From assembly GCF_047511655.1 (NCBI RefSeq), contig NC_133405.1, forward strand, positions 93,843,598 to 93,907,597: a stretch of 64,000 bases of DNA, written 5' to 3'. The DNA comes from Castor canadensis. Lineage: Eukaryota; Chordata; Mammalia; Rodentia; Castoridae. The number at the start of each line of letters is the position of its first letter. Positions within the stretch are counted from its first letter, which is position 1. Of the stretch, positions 45,593 to 55,694 are shown piece after piece. Below the pieces are notes generated by a model. That model was given only the letters and a program-made list of their open reading frames with translations, did no database searches and was not told where the DNA came from. Position numbers and translations under genes: made by a program.

Positions 45593-46040
45593 AGTCAGAA
45601 GTATGGCAGAGGTCTTAGGTGTTGCTGGAACAAGGGCACTGAACAGGACAGGACAGGGTGGTGCTAGTGTAGAAGTTAGAATAAGGGGAGGGAGTCCTCT
45701 TATTCCAAGGTTGGGCTCGTAGTTCTAAAGACCAACCCAACCATTGTCACTGCTACCTTATGCTCTGCCACCTTCCTTTGGTAGCTTAAGCGTGGCAAAA
45801 TGGGACCCAAACAACAAGTACACCTCACAACATCCTAGAAGAAGTTTCCCAAAACAGATTATTATGAGGAATGGAATGACACAGGAAAGAAACTATGACA
45901 AGCAGACACTGGCTATAAAGGCTTAGAGGATGCCTCTGTTCTCCTCAGCCCTAACCCCTTTATGGAGGACAGGACCCTATCTGTCCTACCCCTTTCAGGT
46001 ACTAAGGCCTTTGAGACAGGACAAACTCACAGCCTCAGAA
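45593..46040. other. ERV-flanking sequence, unassigned
   Basis: It lies between the young L1 and the truncated 3' LTR. A 60-codon frame has no domain. I see no LTR homology here, so the 3' LTR is cut at about 46,045. Confidence 0.4.
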
Positions 46041-46044
46041 CTTG

Positions 46045-46382
46045 TATGGAGGAGGGGAACCCAGAAACTGGTAGCTGGCTGCAAAGGTGAAGGCTGGGGC
46101 TTTCATGGACGTTTTAACTCTGGGTTTGGTGGGCTCTTTTCATTGGCCATGGATTCGCAGGCTTCCTTAGGTGAACTGGTCTGTTTGCCTTTTATTGGAG
46201 GAGGGGAAACGATCTTGAGAGCATTTTGCTCATCAGCCCTGTGGCAGATCTATCAGACCCTTACCTCCTCTTCAGGGTGCAGGAATGCAGGTTTATAACT
46301 CCTTCTCAGGATGCAGGAATCACAGTGTTCTCCATTGGGGATGGGATGCTCACTCATCAGCCTTAGGTCTCCAGACCCAACT
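46045..46382 (-). mobile_element. Truncated 3' LTR (family A) of minus-strand provirus
   Basis: Homologous to the upstream (U3) 320 bp of the 5' LTR at 50,823-51,313. It shares TTTTGCTCATCAGCCCTGTG, GCAGATCTATCAGACCC and CCTTCTCAGGATG. The R-U5 half with the polyadenylation signal is absent. Confidence 0.85.
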
Positions 46383-46559
46383 GCTGTTGGGGAAAGGGAC
46401 AATGAATCATCTAGCTTGCTTTGTGCTGACAGTGGGGCAACAGGTGGATGGGGTGGTGGTACTTGTCTCAGGGGTTGACCATGTAGTCTCCAGGGACCCC
46501 TAATAGAACTGGATGGAGGGCTCATGCGTAGGTAGAGGTGAGTGTTCCTTGACTAAGAG

Positions 46560-47390
46560 CTGGAATTTGATCCATTGGACCTATTGAGATTTGAGTCTGG
46601 AGAAAGCATTTATTTTGCAAGACCCAAATAGGAATATTAGTAGGAGCATAAAAAGGGGTCTGGCAAGGGCTGCATATCTAGGGATCCAGATTCTACAAAA
46701 TCCTGTAACTCCCAAGAAAGCTCTAAGCTGCTTTATGGTCTGGGGTAGTGGGTATTGAAGGATTGGGTCGATCCACTCGTGACTCAAGGAGCGAGTCTGT
46801 CCCTTTAAGACCATGCCTAAGTAGGTGACCTGAGAGAGGCATAATTGAGACTTTTCCTTGGAGACTTTGTATCCCCAGGAGGCCAGAAAGTTTAAAAGGA
46901 CTCAGCAGCTCTGGAGATGAGGGGCTCTGTGGCTCCACACAGGAGTAAGTCATCAACATATTGAAGAAGGGGATCCTCTGCATAGTGCAAATCTAATAAG
47001 TCTCTGGTTAGGGCCTGTCCAAAAAGATGAGGGCTGTCTCTAAACCCTCTTGGCAAAACTGTCCAAGTTAGTTGTTGTGAGGAGTTAGTGGGTTCTTCAA
47101 AGGCAAACAGAGGCTGACGGTCAGGATGCAAAGGGATGCAAAAGAAAGTGTCCTTTAAATCTAATACAGAGTAATACTGGGCTTTTGAGCGTATTTGAAC
47201 CATTAGAGTATGAGGATTGGGAACAATTGGGTGGAGGGGAATGACTGCTTCATTAATGATTCAGAGATCTTGAACAAACCTCCATTTATTTGGCCCCTAT
47301 GGACAGCAAGAACAGAAGTACTGTAGGGGCTAGAGCAACTAATTTGTAGCCCTTGTTTTTTTAAGGAATTTATGATAGGTAAGAGGCCTC
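46560..47390 (-). pseudogene. pol: ERV pol: reverse transcriptase, broken
   Basis: Class I (gammaretrovirus-like) reverse transcriptase, which in an active virus copies viral RNA into DNA. The piece 46,892-47,203 carries LDLKDTFFCIPLHPDRQP (about residues 14-31), TVLPRGFRDSPHLFGQAL and the catalytic YVDD motif (about residue 82; DNA near 46,950-46,970). The frame is then interrupted and the connection region follows in another frame at 46,581-46,814 (TIKQLRAFLGVTGFCRIWIP). The N-terminal fingers region (47,210-47,390) is frameshifted. RNase H, integrase and env do not follow: the sequence runs into the 3' LTR within about 180 bp, so a large internal deletion has removed them. Confidence 0.85.
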
Positions 47391-47391
47391 T

Positions 47392-48159
47392 TTATCCCTC
47401 AGGCTTGAGGGGATACTGTTTTTGATGTGGAAACTGTGAGGGATCTATTTGTTCCTGAAGGAGAGGGCAGCAGAGATAGCCCCTTGGGAGGAGTAGAGTT
47501 TGAACCTTTAGTTGACATATTAAAGCCTGCCCCAGCAAGGACACTGGAGCTTCAGGGACTATGAGAAAAAAGTGACAGAAGTGGAGGTCTCTGCAAGAGC
47601 AGGCCAGAGGCCAAGTAAAATAGTGCTCCAGAGGCTGGCCAGATATGCCCAGAATGATAACCTTGTTATTGTACCAGGGACCAAGAGAGAATGGTAAGAC
47701 AGAGAAATGGGCTCCACTGTCTAGGAGGAAAATGACCTTTCGCTTCTCTACCATTATGGTTACCTGAGGCTCCTCAACATTGACGCTAAAGAAGTGGAGC
47801 CTGAACAGCAGGCCACAGGACCCATCAATCCATAGGAGGTGGCACCTCACCTTCCATCTGGAGACGGGGGCACTTAGACCTCCAGTGGTTACATTGCAGA
47901 GAGGACCAGGTCCCACTGGGGGCAGGGCTGTCTCCCGGGCTGTCCCCCTTTTGAGCATTCTCTGTGGAAGTGCCCCTCCTGCCCACAATGGTAGCAAGCT
48001 TGGGTTGTTAAGCCCCAGTTGGGTGGGGCACTCCCTGAGAGCTGTGATGCGGTCAAGGTGTCTTTTACCATTTTCTCTCTTTTTAGTAACGTCCTGGTTA
48101 TAGTATACAGACATGGCTAGTTGCATTAGTTGGTCCAATGAGTTTTCTCCTTCAGCCAC
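47392..48159 (-). pseudogene. pro: ERV gag nucleocapsid to protease, open frame
   Basis: A 255-codon open frame. An adjacent frame (47,889-48,071) contains one zinc knuckle, CYHCGQEGHFHREC (DNA about 47,950-48,000), the RNA-binding nucleocapsid motif. The main frame carries the retroviral aspartic protease with FLLDSGAHFSVLP (DNA 47,690-47,735), in which DSG is the catalytic triad. A flap-like VIILGISGQP segment follows at about residues 168-177. Nucleocapsid and protease are therefore in different frames here, from an indel or a frameshift site. The protease frame is unexpectedly intact for an otherwise broken provirus. Confidence 0.8.
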
Positions 48160-48175
48160 AGACTTTTGGAGTTTT

Positions 48176-48947
48176 CTACAGATATCTGGGGCTGATTTGA
48201 GTTAGAAATTTATCTTTGAGGAGAACCTCTGTCACCTGTGACTCTGGGTCCACTGTGGTATGCTTTCTGATAGCATCCTTAAGATGCTGTAGAAAAGTAA
48301 GGGGGTTTTCTTCAGGACCTTGTTTTACTACAGTCACCTGGGAATAGTTTAGAGGCTTAACTTTGGCCCTTTTTAGCCCTTCCACTATCAGATAGATGAA
48401 GTAGCATTGACGCCATTCATCATCCTCACCATTTTGATTCCAATGTGGATCTGCCAAGGGGACTGCCTGTGCTGCTGTGAGTATAGGCACATTCATTCCC
48501 TCACTTCCAGGTGCCATGGGTATTGGGGTTCATTGTAGATGGAAATTGTCCCCAACCTGAGTGGCCTGGGCCAGGACCCATTGCTTTTCTAATGAGGAGA
48601 GTCTGGTCTAGCAGAAGCATAATATCTTCCCATGCCAATTCAAAGGTTTGGATCACAGAGATAAAGGCTTGGAGATATTGGTCTGGGACATCAGTATAGT
48701 TACCCACATCTTTTTTAACTCCCTTAGATCTGGTCACCGGAAGGGGACATAGACTCTCCCTCTTCCTACCACTGAAGGGGGAACATCCATTAGGAGGTTC
48801 TGAATATTGGGGTGGCTTAGAAGGTAGGGCAGAGGGTGGAGCAGTAGGGACAGGGGACTTCTCATTGATAAGAGGCTTTTCTGGTCCTCCTACCCCATGC
48901 TTATCCTGTGGCTTACAAAGAATGGCCAGTGTTTGAGTAGATAGCAA
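48176..48947 (-). pseudogene. gag: ERV gag capsid region, two overlapping frames
   Basis: Frame 48,176-48,517 (113 codons) contains the capsid C-terminal region: VKQGPEENPLTFLQHLKDAI is the major homology region-like stretch, at about residues 64-83. Frame 48,501-48,947 (148 codons) holds proline-rich linker (PPSALPSKPPQYSEPP) and the capsid N-terminal part with FELAWEDIMLLLDQTL near residues 102-117. A frameshift separates them at about 48,510. Capsid would form the virion core in a live virus. Confidence 0.75.
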
Positions 48948-50800
48948 TTATGGAGCCATTCTGGGTGATCTCGGAGATAAAAGAAAAGCTGTATACAGGG
49001 GACCTCAGTCCACTTTTCCTCCTTTTTACAGAAAAGGTCTAATTGAAGAATGGTATTATAATTTGAGGAACCCTATGAAGGCCACTTCTCTTGGTCACCC
49101 AAGGGATACTGCGGCCAGACCTCAGTACAAACAAAGTTGAGGGTTTTTTTTCTTGAGATTAATAGGGTCAAAGTCCTCCCAATGTTTCAATAGTCAGGCC
49201 AGCGGAGACCACTTGGGTACCAATGCCAGAAGACTGGAAGGGGCAGGTCCCATCTAGAAGAACTTGTCAGACTCCCCTTTTATCGGTGTCCCAACTGGGG
49301 ATCAGACCTAACTAACAAGAGCAGGCAGCCCTGTCTCGTCCCTCCACCATCCGTGACCAGGACCGAAGGAAGTGACTGGTTGGAACAGGTCACCTGACCA
49401 ACACAGTGAGAGAAAAACTCTAGGATCCTGCCTTTTAGCCGAAAGCACACAGCCTCTTTAATAAAGGCTACCTCTTTAATAAAGGGATACATCACCTGGA
49501 GAGGTACCTGTACCCAGAGGGGGTTCTGGGGCAATCACAGCGTCCCAAGGGGATGACTGGTGTTAATATTCTGAGAAAAAAAATTTTTTATGTTAAGGCC
49601 AAAAATATAGGAAATTTTAAATGAGAAATTTAGAGATCATAGCAATGCCCATTTGTTGTTCTTGGAAGGTTACATTAGTGCTTTCTGGAACCATAACCCT
49701 GAGACAAGAATTGGCTCCAAGGGCTCACACAATCAGGCCCAAGGTATGAGGTGGGGCTGGGAATAGGGCCTGCACAAAGTCCCGCCACCCCCCCCCACAC
49801 ACCCAGGACAAGCAACCATGTCCGCCTAGGCCCAACCCTGTGGCCCGCCATGTATGACAGGTGGCTTTGGATGCATGCCAGGCCCTCTTTATGGATTGTC
49901 TTAGCTATGGCAGGTGTTACCGCTGCGCCCAGAGGCTGGCATCCCTGTGCACGTGCATACCTGTTTGTTTTCCCTTCTCCCCTTGTAGAGACAGGATTAG
50001 GGCGTGTGTGTGGCGCAGCCAGAGTTTTCTGCATGCGCCTTTGCCTCCGCCAGTGCCCAGCAGCTGATTTAAAGCTGCTTTAGACCAAGGGGCATGACAA
50101 ACTGGTGTGTGTGTAACTTAAGAAGTCATAAGTACCATGGTATGAGTTTTCCATGGGAGACCATGGTCCCAGTAAGCAGAGGGAAGTGAAGGCTGACAGA
50201 GATGAAGAACAAGGCAGCGGGACCAGGGAGGGAGCAGAAAGGGTGTCCTGACATCTTAGGTAAAGGAGGGGAAGGCAGAGCCTGGAGGCAGGATGCACAC
50301 CTGAGAGATTAATGATTAAGTGTGCTTCCAGGTTGCTCCCACTAAGTGATACTGGAACACTGTCAGCCACACAAAAATCTCCACTCTCAGATCACTGTTT
50401 CTGGTAGAAGGGGTATTTGACAGGCGGGAAAAGACAAAAAGTCATCAGGTACCAAAATTAATCAGGTCTTCTCCAACATAGTATAAGGCATACCCAAATA
50501 AACCCTGGGCTTGGTCTTGGCCCACAGGGAGGGAGCAAAAGCACCCCCAGATTCGGAATCGCCATGAGGCCAAAGTTGGCTAGTTGCTGCTGGTTTGATA
50601 CCATGACAGGAAAGTCCCTCAGGAAGACAGGAACAGAGACAGGGCAAGCAGTGCAAGGAAGTCTGCTTTTGGCTAGTCCTCAGCAGGGCATTTTCCCCCA
50701 GCAGGAGCATCCAGCAGGGCGTCAGATACTCACGTTTGCACCTTAGGCTTGCCCCTGCTGGTTTGGCACTCAAGACATACCAACTTTGGTCCAGGAGAGA
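48948..50800 (-). mobile_element. Provirus leader and degraded 5' gag
   Basis: Internal sequence between gag capsid and the primer-binding site. 50,060-50,175 is related to the gag-start fragment at 44,585-44,700. Frames such as 49,280-49,534 and 50,080-50,370 have no motif I can assign. The region is longer and GC-richer than a minimal leader. Confidence 0.55.
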
Positions 50801-50802
50801 TG

Positions 50803-50819
50803 TCCCTTCGTGGTCACCA
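50803..50819 (-). other. ERV primer-binding site
   Basis: The minus strand reads TGGTGACCACGAAGGGA four bases inside the 5' LTR end. It matches the 3' end of tRNA-Trp at 14 of the first 17 positions or so, a primer type seen in ERV-W-like class I elements. Confidence 0.7.
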
Positions 50820-50822
50820 AAA

Positions 50823-51313
50823 TGTTACGTGCCGGTTTGAAGTGTTGTGGGCCAGTGTCGAGGGTCCTTGACTCCACAGGCTAGAGAACTGGCTCATGAG
50901 GCAGCTGATTGATGAGCCAAAGCCTAGGTATACGAAGTAGGATTTATTAGAGAGCGAGGAAAGGCTACAGCTACAGCAGTGCAGCAAAGCCCAGAAACCG
51001 GTAGCTCTCTACTCAGGTAAAGGCTGGGGGTTTTGTGGATGTTTTTAACTCTGGGTTAGGTGGGTTCTTTTCATTGGCTGTGGATTCGTGGGCTTTCTTA
51101 GATGAACTGGTTTGTTTGCCCCTTTCTGGGGGAGGGGAAACAATCTTGAAAGCATTTTGCTCATCAGCCCTGTGGCAGATCTATCAGACCCTATATCTCC
51201 TCTTCAGGATGCAGGAATGCAGATCTAAACTCCTTCTCAGGATGTAGGAATGATAGTGCTCTATGGGGGATGGGATACTCACTCATCTGCCCTTTAGGTC
51301 TCCAGACTCAACA
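50823..51313 (-). mobile_element. 5' LTR (family A) of minus-strand provirus
   Basis: 491 bp with TGTTGAGTC at the 5' end and CACGTAACA-type 3' end; TGTT/AACA form the terminal inverted repeat. The polyadenylation signal AATAAA is at about 50,943-50,948. No canonical TATA box is seen (TTAAAAAC is the nearest). The primer-binding site follows directly. Confidence 0.88.
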
Positions 51314-51699
51314 GTAATTGTAACAAGGAGCATTTAGTGCTGCTGTTTTAATACTGTCAGTCATAATTATTTTCTTAAAAATGTGGTCTGCAATGGAAAT
51401 AACTAAATGTTCTGACAATTCCTAAACTACTTTTCAACATTTTAACTATGGCTATTCTAAGTCTTTTCATTCTCAGTCTGGGTGCTTCTTCGGAGCATTT
51501 GCAATTACCTGGTACTTATTTTTCAATTGAGTCAGCCTTCTAGATATTTACTTTTGTTGGCTTTTTTCAAAACATTTTTTAAATGTTGTCTGCTGACATT
51601 CTGCAGCATTTTTAAGTTGTAAGGATATCATCTATAGTCAAGACAAAACTAAAAATGGATGCCAAGTAAGCCCACTTCTTCTAAACCTATTTTGTTGCT

Positions 51700-52100
51700 T
51701 TTAATTTGGCCAAATGGGTCTTAATTGGCACTGATTCCCACCTGACCTGCCTGACACTCCCTCTCCAATGCCAAGAACATCCAGGAAAAGCTTTCCTGCA
51801 CTGAGGGATTGTCATAAACCAGAATGGTTAATTGACAAAAATCTTCAGAGGAGCCTCTTCAGAGACAGTTCGGAGACAAGAGGGGAAAGCTGTCACGATC
51901 CAGATGGGCTCACCCGTGCCAGACCTCACAAAAGTTACTAAAGCTGAGAGGTTGTAAAGAAGTGATCTTACGCAGGGCTAACTGGACATTCAAGCCCTTA
52001 CAGGCACCTCTGACAGAAGGAAAACTCGTATTTTTGCCTGACACCTTCCATTTAAGTAAAAAAACAAAACAAAACATTACTTTTGCTTCAAACTTATCTT
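51700..52100 (+). pseudogene. ERV fragment homologous to the 42.9 kb frame
   Basis: Same segment as 42,900-43,370: TTAATTGGCACTGATTCCCA, CAGATGGGCTCACCCGTGCC, ACTAAAGCTGAGAGG. The equivalent frame has several stops. 51,314-51,690 before it is anonymous. Confidence 0.55.
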
Positions 52101-52280
52101 TTTCATACTCCATGCTCACTGAGTTATTTTCCCTTATGTGGTCTATTTAACTGGGAGCATTCTGACTTTTACATCCTCTGTACTCCACTTGATAAAGTTG
52201 TCTCTAGTTTTAGACTTAAACTGCTTTTACAGAACACCCTCCAGATAACAACTCTGGAACCTCTCCCAAAACAAAGACTG

Positions 52281-52420
52281 AGGTAATGACCACCCATGAC
52301 ACACCTGTGATTGGAACCGTTTACTGTACATAACTTTGTTCCCTGCCCCCAGTTCTCTTGTCTACTTAAACCTATAGCCTAGGTCCCTTGGTTTTCCTTC
52401 TCATGCTGATAACCACTGGC
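52281..52420 (+). mobile_element. LTR family C fragment
   Basis: ACACACCTGTGATTGGAACC, CTGCCCCCAGTTCTCTTGTC and TACTTAAACC align with 56,815-56,915, inside a more complete LTR at 56.5-57.1 kb. Confidence 0.55.
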
Positions 52421-52424
52421 CCAT

Positions 52425-52940
52425 GTGTATTTAACTGCATGTCTCACTTTATCTCCTGAAGGCTACATTCCTTTACACAGGTTGCCACTCAAAACCATGT
52501 CCAAAGAATGCTGTTTTTTAGGTCAATGCTGGTTTTATGTCAGCCAATCCAGGATTGTTCATGATACCACTAAAAGACTTTGGGAAATTGATGCCAATCT
52601 CCAATAACGAACAACGAACAGCTGGGAACAGTGTCCCAGTGGGCCAAGTGGATGCCATGGGCCTTCCCTCTACTGGGACCCCTTATTTTTCCCATTGTGA
52701 CCTTGTCCTCAAAACAGGAGGGGATTAGATCTCCTCACAGCTAACATCCTCACAGCCTAATATTCTTTCCTCGTACCCGTGGCTCATCCCACTGGTGGTC
52801 CCTCTCATCCTTGTTTGTCTGGGTCTAATATTCCTACCATGCCTCATTAATATCCTCCAAAAATTTTCTCAGGAACATATTACCAGGGGAGCAGTTCAAA
52901 GCCATCATGCTTCTATAAACTCTCCAGGCTTGACAACACC
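52425..52940 (+). pseudogene. env: ERV env transmembrane subunit, degraded
   Basis: Frame 52,425-52,607 has CCFLGQCWFYVSQSRIVHDT near residues 30-50, which fits the disulphide-loop (CX6CC) region of a gammaretrovirus-like transmembrane protein, but the final CC reads CW and the spacing is one short, so the motif is lost. Frame 52,795-53,040 holds a hydrophobic membrane span (VPLILVCLGLIFLPCLINI, about residues 2-20) followed by a cytoplasmic-tail-like segment. The protein would have mediated membrane fusion. It is on the plus strand, opposite to the provirus at 46-51 kb, so it belongs to a separate element. Confidence 0.65.
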
Positions 52941-53003
52941 CCACATTGCCCCTAGTAAGCAGGAAGTAGCCAGAAGACAGGTGGCACCCCGATGCCACTT
53001 ATA

Positions 53004-53007
<4 letters not shown>

Positions 53008-53038
<31 letters not shown>
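53008..53038 (+). repeat. (GT)n microsatellite
   Basis: About 15 GT units following the env tail. Confidence 0.95.
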
Positions 53039-53039
<1 letters not shown>

Positions 53040-53430
53040 ATCAAAGAGCCTAGAATGCTGGAATGTCAGGAAACATTGAAACAATGCAAATTCTGGAACT
53101 GCTGGAATGTCGAGATAACAACATGCATACCTGCCCAACCCCAATGAACTTCCTGCTAATGTCCAGCACCTTCCCCATTCTCTTACCTAATGCCCATCCT
53201 CCTCCAACCTCCCTCTCCCTGCAACAGAATGTTTAAAATCCCCAGCCTGTAAGAAAGACATGCTCTCACCCCTTTGTGTTACTCTGATGGCTAAGGGTCC
53301 CTCTCAGGGTCTCATTTCCCTAAAAAAGGCCTGCTTGCTTATGAAGGTTGCAGATTCTCTCTCAATTTGTCTCTTATCCACTTCTTCACTTTCCTTTCAG
53401 CAGGCATCTATGAAAAAATCACAATGTACC
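53040..53430 (+). mobile_element. Probable 3' LTR of the env-bearing element (family D)
   Basis: AATGTTTAAAATCCCCAGCC near 53,229 gives a promoter-like TTTAAAA. TTTGTCTCTTATCCAC and CTTTCCTTTCAG follow. Its position directly after env, on the same strand, supports an LTR, but no second copy is present for comparison. Confidence 0.45.
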
Positions 53431-53499
53431 TCCCTTGTACTATTAATGTATGCGAGTTTTAAAAAATTCCCAGAAAAAAAAAATGGACTAGAGAGGGAA

Positions 53500-53670
53500 T
53501 TCAGGGGTTGGGCATGCTAAGCAAGTGCTCTACCACTGAAGTGCATCTCTAGGCCTTGGTGTCTTGAACCAGGGTCTCCCTAAATAGCTTAATCTGTCCT
53601 GGTACAGGATCCTCCAGCCTCTGCTTACCAAGTGCTGGGATAACAGGGACGTGCCACCATGTAAGGCTAG
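53500..53670 (-). mobile_element. ID-like plus B1-like SINEs
   Basis: 53,500-53,556 is an ID complement (GCTAAGCAAGTGCTCTACC). 53,557-53,670 is a 7SL-derived unit (CCAGGGTCTCCCTAAATAGC, AAGTGCTGGGATAACAGGG). Confidence 0.75.
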
Positions 53671-53692
53671 TAATGGTTTCTGTTATTACTCT

Positions 53693-54400
53693 TTACAGAA
53701 AACTTCCAGAGTGAGATTAAACCCCAGGACAAATAAAACAATGAAAATCTTTCAGAGAAGCAGACATACAAATAGCAAGGCAGCCCAAGCACAGAAATGC
53801 CAACTTGAAAAGCAAATGCCAATTTGAGGTTAGGGAGTTGCCAGAAGACTGTACCTTAATCCCCAGCTCTGGTTGCAGGTAGGCACAGACAAGTTTGGGA
53901 AAAGGGGAAAAAAAATGTTTAAGCCTCTTTCGTTTTTTTTTTTTTTTTTTAAATGACTCCACCGTTTTTTTCAAACATGAAGGGCGGGGTAAGAGGCACG
54001 CAGGAACTCTGATTTGTGCAACACTGCCATCTAGCGACTATAGAAACAAGGAGCCAAAACCCTCTAACAAAAATTCCTTTTTAATGCTGCTTTCCTGCTT
54101 CCAGCCCTGGAGATGAAGGCTGGGAAAGCCAAGCGGGATAGAGTAAAGGACTACAGAATACACTAATACCTTCCGGAGCGGCCCCCGCGAACCATCCGCT
54201 GTAAAGACGCTTCCCCATCTTGTCTTTGGAATCATCCCAACAGCAACAGGAAGTCCCGGCCACACAGGAAGTAGACAGCGGCTCCTTGCCTAGGATTGGC
54301 CAGTTCTGAGTCTGCGCGTAGGCGTCCAGTGAGGTCGCTGCCAGCTTTCCATCCTGAGTTCGCCTGCACTTTCTTTCCAATGCTATTTTTTTAAGGTAAG
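53693..54400 (+). repeat. GC-rich repeat unit U4 (CTCF-like module)
   Basis: Full-length copy in the same orientation as U1-U3 but 21 kb away: TTACAGAAAACTTCCAGAG, TTAAACCCCAGGACAAATA, ATCTTTCAGAGAAGCAG, AATGCCAACTTGAAAAGC, the GC box AGGGCGGGGT (53,981-53,990), GTGCAACACTGCC, CCCTGGAGATGAAGGCTGGG, GGAAGTCCCGGCC, the inverted CCAAT box AGGATTGGC (about 54,291), and TTCGCCTGCACTTTCTTTCC. It ends near AAGGTAAGG, a good splice-donor match. A T-run expanded the middle at 53,933-53,950. Confidence 0.82.
54025..54037 (-). promoter_or_regulatory. CTCF-like core, unit U4
   Basis: Plus strand TGCCATCTAGCGA, 11 of 13 against the core complement. Confidence 0.45.
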
Positions 54401-54469
54401 GAGTGTTACCCGTGATGTCCACGAACTGCAACCCCCCCACCCCATCTTCGCTAACTGTTCTAATCCTCC

Positions 54470-55112
54470 TACGTCCTCCTCTCGCTCACTCCAGCGAGAG
54501 TGAAAAGAGAGGAAAGGGCCTGCGCAGTAAAAATAGATCCGTAGGGTTTTTTTTAGCACGATGGGCGGGGCAAGAGGCGTGTATGTCCCAAATACGGTGC
54601 AACGCTGCCATCTAGCATTCATAGATGGATATTCACCTACGTTCGCGTGAAACTTCACGGTTCTGCTTCTTCTCTACCTAAAATCGTGCTTATAAACTCC
54701 GAGAAATCCTTGTGAGATGAATGAGAGGACGACATAATGCCATAGGATTTGCCTTAATGAGTCTTGCAAACCACACCGTCCTTGAAGCCTTCCCTAGTCC
54801 CTCCCTCGGAACCATAGCAACAGCAGCGGGAAGTGTTTGTTACACCAGAAGACCCTGCCTGTTCCCATATAGGATTGGCTGATTAGGGGACAGCTTGGGG
54901 GAGCCCACTGAGTTCCCTGCCAGCCTCCGACCTGGGTCTTACCTGCTCTTCCTTCCAATGTTGTCGTTACCTGTAGGGTTTGGATGTGACCTAGGTGTCC
55001 AGAACCAGCAGCGGCATTCCACGTTAGAAACCTGTACCCTCTTCCCCTTCTAAGTTTCCCTGCCAGCAATCATATCCATAGTCTTCACCCTCCTGGAGGA
55101 CTCCACTGCACA
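54470..55112 (+). repeat. GC-rich repeat unit U5, diverged (CTCF-like module)
   Basis: Shares the second half of the module: CCTGCGCAGT (NRF1-like), GC box ATGGGCGGGGCAAGAGGC (54,561), GGTGCAACGCTGCC, a core at 54,606, ATAGCAACAGCAGCGGGAAG, ATAGGATTGGCTG, GCTCTTCCTTCCAATG and GTCGTTACCTGTAGG. The flank continues to CTCCTGGAGGACTCCACTGC at about 55,092-55,111. Confidence 0.75.
54606..54618 (-). promoter_or_regulatory. CTCF-like core, unit U5 (degenerate)
   Basis: Plus strand TGCCATCTAGCAT, 10 of 13 against the core complement. Probably non-functional if U2 is the reference. Confidence 0.3.
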
Positions 55113-55114
55113 CC

Positions 55115-55480
55115 GTTCTTTACCATCCACCAGACCCTTCCTTACCCAGCTTGCCCAAAGCTATGTACTCTCCTCCTCACACACTCAACTTCTGCTCCAT
55201 TCTCTGTCCTCCCTAACCTCCTGGCAACACCCCCAGTAATGGAAACCCTCCACACCCATTTCTTTTCTTCTCTCTATAGAAGTCCCCACAAGCACCACAA
55301 CCAAATATTGTCATGGTGGTCACCAGTATCGCCTTGTGAAAATAGGAGCAAGCGCTCACCACTGGTCTATACTTCTGCTGCCCCTTTGTGACAGGATAGT
55401 TACTTGGTGCCAGGCCTTTGTCAAAGATTTCCTCCTTGAAGTACCTTTACTCTGGCTCTGAACTGTCTTCTCAACTATAT
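55115..55480. other. No recognised feature
   Basis: Pyrimidine-rich anonymous sequence downstream of U5. Confidence 0.45.
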
Positions 55481-55534
55481 CCTAATTTTGTGTGTGTGTG
55501 TATGCATTGTCTAATTTTATCACAAATCCTGCAA

Positions 55535-55663
55535 TCAGATTAGCCAGAATCTCCCATCCTTGATATCTGATCGCCTTCTAACTAATGCTAGTGCAGTGGA
55601 GTCCTCCAGGAGGTTGAAGGCTGTGGATGTAGGGGCTTCAGAGAGGGAGCAGGAAGGGCAGCA

Positions 55664-55694
<31 letters not shown>

